Assembly (NCBI RefSeq): GCF_019393635.1
Contig: NC_057861.1
Location: 194,525,526 to 194,589,525 of the forward strand
Direction: 5' to 3'
Source of the DNA: Dromiciops gliroides
Lineage: Eukaryota > Chordata > Mammalia > Microbiotheria > Microbiotheriidae
Length of the DNA: 64,000 bases
Position 1 is the stretch's first letter; every line of letters starts with the position of its first letter. Positions 56,891 through 64,000 of the stretch are shown one piece after another. Below the pieces are notes generated by a model. The model did no database searches. It saw nothing but the letters and a program-made list of their open reading frames with translations, and was not told the origin of the DNA. The position numbers and the translations under genes are program-made.

Positions 56891-57095
56891 ATTATTATCT
56901 CATTTGATCTTCACAACAACACTGGAAAGCAGGTATGATTATTATTCCCATTTTACAGATGAGAAAACTAAGGCAAAACAAGGTGAAGCAACATGTTTAG
57001 GGTCACATGACTGGTAAGTTTCTCAGGCTGAATTTGAATTTCATTCTTCCTGACTATAGCCCTAGAGCTTTATCCCTTATACCACCTAACTACTC
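56890..57095 (-). mobile_element. MIR SINE (minus strand)
   Basis: 'attatctcatttgatcttca', 'caacaacactggaaagcagg', 'ttttacagatgagaaaacta', 'ggtcacatgactggtaagtt' and 'gagctttatcccttatacca'. Confidence 0.75.
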
Positions 57096-57099
57096 ACAT

Positions 57100-57605
57100 A
57101 AGATTCAGTGGTCTGTGTGAACCTGGAAGTTCCAGGGTTGGGGTGAGGGGTTAACTATAGAAAGTGGAGGTTATCACAAGAGCTCAAGAAGTACAAGGAA
57201 AAATCGAACATGGCAGAAGATTATAAATGTAGCAAAGCCTAACTCAGTAGAAAGCCCCAATTCATGAACCAAAGCTGGAGTGGTGAGTAAATTAAAGGAA
57301 ACACCAACCAGTATTAAAAAATATTGCAAAGCTAGAGACGTTCAAAAAGAAAGAGTAACTTCACATAAACTGAAAATTGAGACTCAAAGGAAAAAAGCGT
57401 TTTATTACAAACACTACATGGTGTAAAAGAAATGAAAGAAGGGATTAAAATTATATAAAGGACTTAAGGAAAGAATTAGAAGAATAAATAACTTAGAAGA
57501 GAAAGTGGTAAATCTTACCTAGGAAATGGATTCCCTGAACTCCCTGAAAACTAGAATTAAAGAAACAGAAATAAAAGCATCCATGAGATTTTAAAAAAAT
57601 AAACT
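57100..57605 (+). pseudogene. L1 5' UTR/ORF1-like relic
   Basis: Resembles L1 ORF1 N-terminal coding sequence: KELRKELEE/EINNLEEKVVNLT-type heptads around 57460-57520 ('aggaaagaattagaagaata', 'aataacttagaagagaaagt'), then ENWIPxTPxKLELKKQK-like sequence to 57590. Stops are frequent. It resembles the coiled-coil part seen antisense at 32.7 kb, but more diverged. Confidence 0.5.
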
Positions 57606-57639
57606 AGGATATATTATGTATATACATATATAGTGATAC

Positions 57640-57722
57640 ATATGTATATCTATTTCTATCTATCATCTATCTATATCTATCCATCTATCTTTCTATCTAT
57701 CATTTATCTATCATCTATCTAA
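57640..57722. repeat. (TATC)n microsatellite
   Basis: CTATCTAT units with TTTC and CATC variants. Confidence 0.9.
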
Positions 57723-57879
57723 GCTTTCCTTAAAAAGACAGGCAAATTGGCATCTACTTTTCTATAGGAATTGACCACTAGTGTAGAAAGGAAAGTGAAG
57801 GGGGTGAGTTTTGCTATTTCTCCTATTTGAGTTAAAAAAGAAAAGGTATACAAATAAGGAAAGTTTGGGGGAAGTCGAT

Positions 57880-58152
57880 TGATCAATATTTATTATGAGC
57901 CTACTATGTGTCAGTCATTGTACTAAGTACAGGGAATACAAAAAGAGGCAAAAGACAGTCCCTGCCCTCAAAGAACTTACAATCGCATGAGGAAAACAAC
58001 ATGCAAAAATAGATACAGGGGCAGCTAGGTGGCGCAGTGGATAGAACACCAGCCCCAGAGTCAGGAGTACCTGGGTTCAAATCCGGCCTCAGAAACTTAA
58101 CACTTACTAGCTGTGTGACGTGACTCTGGGCAAGTCACTTAATCCCAATTGC

Positions 58153-58199
<47 letters not shown>

Positions 58200-58880
58200 A
58201 ACAATCTATATGCAGGATAAATAGGAAATAATTAACAGACAGAAGGCATTGGAATTACAAGGAATTAGGAAGGCTTCCTATGGAAGGTATGATTTTAGTA
58301 GGAATTTACAGGAAGTCAGGGAGGTATTTGGAACAGAGAAGAGAGTTCCAAGCATGGGAGAGAGCCAGAGAGAATACCTGGAGCTGAGAGATGGAGAATT
58401 TTGTTCATTGAAAACCCAGGAAGGCAGTCACTGGATTGAAGAGTATGTGTAGGAAAGTGAGGTGTAAGAAGACTAGAAAGGTAGAAGGGGCTAATTTGTT
58501 AAAGACTTTGGATGGAGTACTTTGTATTTGCTTATGGAGTTTACTAAGTAAGGGGGTGATGTGATTGAACCTGCAATTAAGGAAAAAACATTTTAGTGGC
58601 TGAATGGACATTGTATTGGAGTGGGGAAAAACTTGAGACAAGTAGAACCACCAGCAGGCTATCACAATAGTCCAGGTTTGAAGTGATGAGGGAATGGACT
58701 AGAGATGATGTGACAATATCAGAGGAGAGAAAGGAGAGTATTTGAGAGATACTGCAAAGATGAAATCAACAGGCCTTGGCAACGGCTTGGATATGGGGAG
58801 TGAGAGATAATGAGGAATCCAGGATTCTTAGGTTGTGAGCCTGAGGGACTGGGAAGATGATGTTGCCCTCTACATTATTT
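57880..58880 (+). mobile_element. Long ancient interspersed repeat (unclassified), split by a SINE
   Basis: Head: 'tgatcaatatttattatgag', 'tactatgtgtcagtcattgt', 'cagtccctgccctcaaagaa'. After the SINE at 58018-58200 the body continues: 'ggcttcctatggaaggtatg', 'aatttacaggaagtcaggga', 'agagttccaagcatgggaga', 'caatagtccaggtttgaagt', 'gattcttaggttgtgagcct', 'gagggactgggaagatgatg'. The pattern is known to me as a widespread mammalian repeat, but I cannot name the family with confidence. Frames inside are not genes. Confidence 0.6.
58018..58200 (+). mobile_element. MAR1/WSINE1-type SINE with (TA)n(CA)n tail
   Basis: Near-consensus body with a GTGAC duplication (GTGACGTGACTC). The tail is (TA)n(CA)n from 58157, again a microsatellite at a SINE 3' end. 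Confidence 0.92.
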
Positions 58881-59067
58881 TGCTTATAGATATAAAATAT
58901 TTACTTTTTATTGTACAATAACTTTACAAAGTAAAACAACTTTGAGAAACTAAAGAACTCTGATGAGTGCACTGACCAATCATGTCCCCAGAGGATTCAT
59001 GATGATAAATCATATGATATACCTCCTGACAGAAAAGTGATGGACACAGATGACAGACATCCATTTT

Positions 59068-59210
59068 AGGGGGGGACAGGGCAATGAGGGTTAAGTGACT
59101 TGCCCAGGGTCACACAGCTAGTAAGTGTCAAGTGTCTGAGGCCCAATTTGAACTCAGGTCTTCCTGAATCCAGGGCTGGTGCTTTATCCACTGTGCCACC
59201 TAGCTGCCCC
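59068..59210 (-). mobile_element. MAR1/WSINE1-type SINE
   Basis: Direct repeat CATCCATTTT at 59058-59067 and 59211-59220. Confidence 0.93.
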
Positions 59211-59217
59211 CATCCAT

Positions 59218-59460
59218 TTTTTTTTATAAAAGTACTTTATTTTTTTCTAGTTACATGTAAAGATAATTTTCAACATTTGTTTATATGAGATTTCCAATTT
59301 CAAATTTTTCTCCTTCCCTTCCCTCCCTCCCCCCTCCCCTAGACAGCAGGTAATCAGATATAGGTGTTATATATATATAATAACATTAAACATATTTCTG
59401 CATTAGTCATGTTATAAGAGAAGATTTCATTTTGGTTGGCTATGATTTTCCAGTACAAGA
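59218..59460 (-). mobile_element. L1 3' end (minus strand)
   Basis: Antisense L1 terminus: 'tctagttacatgtaaagata', 'attttcaacatttgtttata', 'ttcccttccctccctccccc', 'cagcaggtaatcagatatag' and 'attagtcatgttataagaga'. 5' truncated. Confidence 0.8.
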
Positions 59461-59925
59461 GTTTTTATTCTCTATCACTTTGTTTCTGTTTCTCTCTTTC
59501 AATTTTTAATTGTAGGGGATGCCTTTGAGGTAGGGGAGGGTGGTTGGCAATAATGATACCAAAGAAAAAAGAGGGACACTGTAACATTTTAAAAAATGAA
59601 CAAAAGACAATAAAAGTTAAGTTTAGAAGGAAGTATACATTGTGCTTTAGTTTGCGAGGTAATGTATAGAGTTTATTATATATTAAAAATGGTATGAAAT
59701 ACAGGTTCATAGTTTCATAAATAACTCTTTTTTGTGTTCTGTTCTGAGTATGATGATTATGTTGTTGGTTTTTAAAGTCAGACTATTAAAAAAAGGAAAA
59801 TGGACTAATTTATGGACACTGGGATCTCAGTCCTTGGCATCCTTTTATGGATCTTTATGATAATATAGAAAATGGAGATAGTGGTATGAGAGCATTGGCA
59901 GGGTAGGTAGTATAGGATAATAAGA
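59461..59925. other. Unassigned
   Basis: AT-rich, no element recognised. Confidence 0.4.
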
Positions 59926-59943
59926 TAATTCAACCCCACTTTT

Positions 59944-60095
59944 TTTGTTTTTGTTTTTGGTGAGGCAATTGGGGTTAAGTGACTTGCCCAGGGTCACACA
60001 GCTGGTAAGTGTCAAGTGTCTGAGGCCGGATTTGAACTCAGGACCTCCTGAATCCAGGACCAGTGCTCTATCCACTGCACCATCTAGCTGTCCCC
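59944..60095 (-). mobile_element. MAR1/WSINE1-type SINE
   Basis: Direct repeat TCAACCCCACTTTT (about 59930-59943 and 60096-60109). Confidence 0.94.
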
Positions 60096-60159
60096 TCAAC
60101 CCCACTTTTGTACCTCTCAGGACAATCTTAAGTAGATAACCCCAAAAGGGATATATGCT

Positions 60160-60375
60160 AGGCTAGGGCCTGGACTTGGAATTGGAGCTCTGGAACTTGA
60201 TCTTGCCTCAGACACTTACTAGCTGTGTAGCTATGGGCAAGACACAACTTCTCTCAGCTTCAGCATCCTTACCTATAAAATGGGGTAATGATAACATCCA
60301 CATGACAGACTTAGTTTATCAAATAAGGTAACATAAGTAAACATACTTTGCAACCTTGCTAATGGTATACAAATG
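60160..60375 (+). mobile_element. MIR SINE
   Basis: 'gacacttactagctgtgtag', 'ctatgggcaagacacaactt', 'cttacctataaaatggggta' and 'aatggtatacaaatgttaat'. Confidence 0.75.
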
Positions 60376-60386
60376 TTAATTTGTAG

Positions 60387-60646
60387 AGGGGGCAGCTAAA
60401 TGACACAGTGGATAGAGCACAGGGTATGGAATCAGGAAACATTATCTTCTTGAGTTCCAATCTAGCCTCAGATACTTACTAGCTGTGTAACGCTGGGCAA
60501 GTCACTTAGCCTGTTTGCCTCAGTTTCTTCATAAAATGAGCTGGAAAAGGAAATGGCAAATCACTCTAGTATCTCTGCCAAGAAAATCCTAAATGGGGTC
60601 ACCAAGAGTTGGAGACAACTGAAATGACTAAACAAAAACAACAAAA
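60387..60646 (+). mobile_element. Long CORE-SINE with RTE-type tail
   Basis: GGGGCAGCTAAATGACACAG head, CORE, 'ttgcctcagtttcttcataa', 'gagctggaaaaggaaatggc', then GGGGTCACCAAGAGTTGGAG-type RTE end and an ACTAAACAAAAACAACAAAA tail. The last 60 bp match the BovB-like end found 300 bp downstream on the other strand. Confidence 0.85.
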
Positions 60647-60722
60647 GTAGGAATAGCAGGAGTAATAGTAGGAGTAGTAGTAATAGAGCAGTAGTAGCAG
60701 CAGTAGCAGTAATAGTAATCAA
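60647..60722. repeat. (AGT)n/(AGC)n trinucleotide repeat
   Basis: AGTAGG, AGTAGT and AGCAGT units directly after the SINE tail. Confidence 0.85.
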
Positions 60723-60921
60723 TATTATGTTAGGAGGCAAAGATCAGAAGTGGAGGAGAGGAAATATATGTTTAACTAATTAAAAATAAAATCTGAAGCA
60801 ACAGTCTTGTAAAAGGTAAAGCATTACTTATTATTATTAATAATAAGTTTAAGAATAGGTATTTCTATTTCCCAAGATTGGAAGTGCATAGGTAATACCA
60901 CCACTGATTGAGTTGGAAGCT

Positions 60922-61171
60922 TTGTTGTTGTTTTGTTTAGTCATGTCCTACTCTTTGTGACTCCATGGACCACAGCAGACCAGGCCTTTCTCTCCTCCAC
61001 TATCTCCCAAAGTCTGTCCAAGCTCATGTTTGTTGTTTCCATGACACTGTCTATCCATCACATACTCTGTATTCCCCTTCTACTTTTGTCTTGTCTTTCT
61101 CAGAATCAGGGTATTGTTGTTTTTTTCCAATGAGTCCCATCTTCTCATTATGTGACCAGAGTATTTAGGCT
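60922..61171 (-). mobile_element. BovB/RTE 3' end
   Basis: On the plus strand the order 'gtcatgtcctactctttgtg', 'actccatggaccacagcaga', 'ccaggcctttctctcctcca', 'caaagtctgtccaagctcat', 'ccaatgagtcccatcttctc' and 'gaccagagtatttaggcttt' follows the antisense of the ruminant/squamate BovB terminus, including the Bov-A-like segment. Sense is therefore minus, with the tail AACAAAACAACAACAAAG at about 60938-60921. BovB is known in marsupials and is a classic case of horizontal transfer. This copy is old and 5' truncated at a junction with 7SL-like sequence. Confidence 0.75.
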
Positions 61172-61355
61172 TTGACCTCTCTGATCTCGGTTGTAACCCT
61201 GTTCCCTCCCTAGGCAATCTGATTACTCTAATACCACACTTAGGAAACCAAATGGACTTCAGTTCTAGTGTAGCTCAGAACTCCCAACCTTGAGATCCAC
61301 TAGCCTTAGCTTCCCAGGTAGCAGGGATTTCAAACATGCATCACCATGGAGGATC
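61172..61355 (-). pseudogene. RN7SL: 7SL (SRP) RNA-derived sequence
   Basis: From about 61350 downward the minus strand reads ATGGTGATGCATGTTTG, CCCTGCTACCTGGGAAGCTA, AGGCTAGTGGATCTC, GGGAGTTCTGAGCTACACTA, CCTAAGTGTGGTATT, CAGATTGCCTAGGGAGGG, then ACAACCGAGATCAGAGAGGT and CAAAGCC. These are in the order of 7SL RNA: GTGGCGCGTGCCTGTAGTCC, CCAGCTACTCGGGAGGCTGA, GAGGATCGCTTGAG, CAGGAGTTCTGGGCTGTAGT, CACTAAGTTCGGCAT, AGGTTGCCTAAGGAGGGG, GGTCGGAAACGGAGCAGGTC. About 25 nt (the CAATATGGTGACCTCCC region) are deleted, and the last third of 7SL is absent. Many substitutions; not a functional SRP RNA. Confidence 0.72.
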
Positions 61356-61359
61356 TTCT

Positions 61360-62390
61360 TAAAATGTTGCCATAATGAGTCACGAAGAATATGATATCCT
61401 TTAATAAGTCAAGATCTCTGTCACTGTAGCAGAGATATTTTAGAGGTAGAACACCAGGGACATGATCACATTTCCATTTTTGTTTGTTAGTGTGTTTATC
61501 CTGTTGAGTAAAAGCAAAATATAGGAACTAGCAAATATATGGCATGGAATGATAGAGAGTAAGGGGACACAGTATTATACTGGAGAAGATAATAAATTTG
61601 AAGAAAAGGAATATCATTGATCTCTACCAATAAGTAATTAAGGAAGTAAGTTTATATTCAACAAAAAGCCTCTCCCTGACTTATATGCTCCAAAGGTCAG
61701 ATGTATTTTCTTTTTTTTTCTGTGGGAGTGCTTTATACAATATCTGAAAAGCAAGCTACAGTATCCCTTTGAAAAAAAAATGGAATGGTGTTAACATAAT
61801 AATTAAACAAACTGACTAATGGGGGTAAGAAAAGCACAGGCATCTCAAAGCTTTCCTTAAATCCACTCAGCTGGAAGAATGGCCCCCTAGGTTCTAAAAC
61901 AGTAGATTTCCAGTCTGAGAAAATGTCTATATATTGTTTTTAAAGTAGGGAAAGAAATAACATGTTTAGTTTCTATTGGTTCCTGAAGCTGCATACATCC
62001 AGCTTCTATACCCTACACAGACTCAGTAGGTATGTTCTGATGGGTTAATTGCTTCTGCTCCCAGTGGTCCAATGGAATACATTTTTTGCTGTTACTATTC
62101 ATCTTTCTAACACCATTGGCAAAATAAAATAAATACATTTTAATGGCTTTTACTGATGAGCCTCTTTCAATTAAGTAGTTGGTAATAAAAAATGTATCTA
62201 AATACCCAAAAAATCCAAACAACCATGCCATCTCTACCACCAGGCAAATGTTATACAAATTGGGAAATTCCTCAAAATCATATGAATTTCTTAAAAGAAA
62301 AGCCTCAAATATGTTAGGATATCTTCCTTGAGAAAAACAGTGTTTTAACACGATGATATAGAATTATGATTTCCAAGGGCAAAGGTCAAA
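61360..62390. other. Unassigned
   Basis: About 1 kb. A 112-codon minus-strand frame (62013-62351) has no recognisable domain, start context or flanking splice sites. It is probably chance. Confidence 0.4.
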
Positions 62391-62409
62391 TAATACAATA
62401 GATATTAAA

Positions 62410-62520
62410 TGTAGGAAGAGAAGCATGACATAATAGCTGATTTCTGGAGATCTGGGTTTAAATTTTCAATCTAACATACACTGAATGAGTCACTCAATCT
62501 CTTAGGGCTCCAGGCAACTC
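62410..62520 (+). mobile_element. MIR fragment
   Basis: 'atgacataatagctgatttc', 'tggagatctgggtttaaatt' and 'gaatgagtcactcaatctct'. Confidence 0.55.
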
Positions 62521-62569
62521 ACTAAGTTGATAATTTGCAATAAGAGGAGAAGTATCCTCATTGGGATCA

Positions 62570-62930
62570 TCTACCTATAGCTGGAAGTCCATCTAATCCA
62601 AACCCATCTTAAAGATGATGTAACTGGGGCAGCTAGGTGGCGCAGTGGATAGAGCACCGGCCCTGGAGTCAGGAGTACCTGAGTTCAAATCCGGCCTCAG
62701 ACACTTAACACTGACTAGCTGTGTGACCCTGGGCAAGTCACTTAACCCCAATTGCCTCACTAAAAAAAAAAAAAAAAACTTAAAAAAAAAAAAAGATGAT
62801 GTAACTGAGGATAAGTGATTAAGTAAGGTCCCCACAGTCCCACAGGTAATAAGCATCAGAGACAGGATTTGAATCCAGGTCTTCTAACTCCTTGGTAAAT
62901 AATCTTTCTCACTGTGTAATGATGCCTAAT
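62570..62930 (-). mobile_element. MIR-type SINE split by the younger SINE
   Basis: 'tatagctggaagtccatcta', 'atccaaacccatctt', then after the insertion 'ggataagtgattaagtaagg', 'acaggatttgaatccaggtc' and 'ttctaactccttgg'. Confidence 0.65.
62627..62791 (+). mobile_element. MAR1/WSINE1-type SINE, consensus-like
   Basis: Perfect 16-bp direct repeat AAAGATGATGTAACTG (62611-62626 and 62792-62807) and a long two-part A-tail. Inserted into an older MIR-type SINE, whose halves are at 62570-62626 and 62792-62925. Confidence 0.96.
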
Positions 62931-63049
62931 TCTAACCTAATGCAAACACTGAATCTATTCCATTGCACAAGGACCTAGTTCACAGGTCTATTGCCATCTA
63001 CAAGCAAGATCTAAGAAGATCCTAGAGAAATTAGCATCTTTATTGAAAA

Positions 63050-63245
63050 GATCAGAGATCTAGAGTTGGAAGGGACCTTAGAAACCACTGAGTTCAGCCT
63101 CCTCATTATGATGAAGAAACTTAGGCCCAAGGAGGTTGTGATTTGAACAAAGTCACAAAAGTAATGTATCAGAACTGGGATTTGCACCTGTTTTTTCTTA
63201 CCTAAAAGCCAGTGCCTTTACTACTGAATCACTATGCTGTAGTTA
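63050..63245 (-). mobile_element. MIR-type SINE (minus strand)
   Basis: 'agagttggaagggaccttag', 'actgagttcagcctcctcat', 'gatttgaacaaagtcacaaa' and 'gccagtgcctttactactga'. Confidence 0.7.
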
Positions 63246-63780
63246 AAGGCCACAGAACTTGTCCGGTAGGCAGCTTTGGCTGAAATCATTCAGAATATTA
63301 CTCAAAAATCTTCATTAACATTAGCTTTCCCAAGAAGAGAAAGATGACTTTTAGGTCATTCAAAACCTACCACAACATTTGGAACATTTTCCCACACCCT
63401 AAACATCTACTCACTTCTGCATTTTCTCAAGTAGGCTTCATCCCAGAGGGATAGTTATAGGACATGGAACTCACAAGACAGGAAGAGTCCCACCAGAAAA
63501 GAAAACTGAACATTCTTTGAATGCAGGACTGAGATAAGAATGAAGGCAGAACAAAATACCGAAGTCCAGTTTATCCTTATGTTAGCTCTAATCATTTTAA
63601 CATCATCAACTATCAGAAAGATGGAAACCTAGCATAACAGAATTTACTAAATCCAATTTCTCTTCATAAAGCATAACTTTATGTCAATTTAATTATAAGA
63701 AACATTTTCAAAAACTTGAAATTGAGAGACACTCTTTGGAATGTTGTGCATAAAATAAAGTTCTTTACACTCACTAAATT
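63246..63780. other. Unassigned
   Basis: No gene or element recognised. Confidence 0.4.
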
Positions 63781-63824
63781 CTTGGAAAACAAGATATAGA
63801 TAGATAAATAGATACATACATACA

Positions 63825-64000
63825 AGTGGTCAAAAATAGAAACAAACAGTTATCAAAAGAATAATTACAAAGTATTCACAACCACATGAAAGAACATCCA
63901 AATTGCTAATAATAAGAGATGCAGATCAAAACAAATCTAGGATTTCATCTCACACCCTGCAAATTGACAAAGATGACAAAAAACTGCAACAGTCAATGTT
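63825..64000 (+). mobile_element. L1 3' UTR, cut by window end
   Basis: 'cacatgaaagaacatccaaa', 'ttgctaataataagagatgc', 'agatcaaaacaaatctagga' and 'ttcatctcacaccctgcaaa' match the part of the L1 3' UTR whose antisense ends near 7800. Preceded by (GATA)n at about 63796-63822. Confidence 0.65.

Noticed and set aside
60933-61168. Plus-strand frames of 66-67 codons near 61 kb as a gene
   Set aside because: They read the antisense of the BovB 3' end.
1-64000. CRISPR arrays, tRNA genes, operons, bacterial promoters or terminators
   Set aside because: The window is eukaryotic nuclear DNA. Regular spacer-repeat structure and cloverleaf genes were looked for and not seen; tandem repeats are plain microsatellites.

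Overview
The window is non-coding vertebrate nuclear DNA, almost certainly from a marsupial. About a dozen and a half short CORE-type SINEs of the marsupial MAR1/WSINE1 kind are present, with a GGGGCAGCTAGGTGG head and a GTGACCCTGGGCAAGTCACT core. They sit beside marsupial-type L1 3' ends, RTE/BovB retrotransposon remnants, old MIR and L2 fossils, hAT miniature elements and many microsatellites. The exact species cannot be fixed from the sequence alone. I found no functional protein-coding gene. Almost every open frame is a repeat shadow, above all the peptide read from the antisense strand of the SINE.

Layout. 0-9 kb: MIR/L2 debris, a (TTCC)n array, an RTE endonuclease scrap, an L1 3' piece (+), an RTE reverse-transcriptase fossil (5.2-6.1 kb) and an L1 3' UTR on the minus strand (7.0-7.8 kb). 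9.3-13.7 kb: mostly unique sequence with two complex blocks that could be regulatory. 14-20 kb: a hAT-Charlie relic, a U6 snRNA retrocopy whose tail has become a roughly 200 bp (CTTT)n(CTTC)n array, a second hAT miniature element with an 8-bp target duplication, and a minus-strand RTE ORF2 fossil. 21-24.9 kb: a SINE cluster, a probable solo LTR, and a GC- and CpG-rich processed copy of ferritin light chain (minus strand) that still carries its iron-responsive element. 25-31 kb: AT-rich DNA with MIR/L2/L1 ends. 31.4-33.9 kb: a plus-strand L1 3' end split by an antisense L1 5'/ORF1 segment, with four SINEs nested in the complex. 34-42 kb: microsatellites, L2, an RTE endonuclease relic and SINEs. 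42.0-44.5 kb and 50.4-53.9 kb: repeat-poor blocks that are the best candidates for conserved regulatory DNA. 54-64 kb: SINEs, MIR, L1 pieces, a long unclassified repeat, and at 60.9-61.36 kb a 7SL RNA-derived segment fused head-to-tail to a BovB/RTE 3' end.

No genes here work together in a pathway. The story is retrotransposition: L1 machinery explains the A-tailed SINEs and the ferritin and U6 copies, and RTE/BovB explains the long tailed SINEs and perhaps the 7SL-BovB chimera. Family names rest on recognition by eye of consensus motifs. No database search was run.
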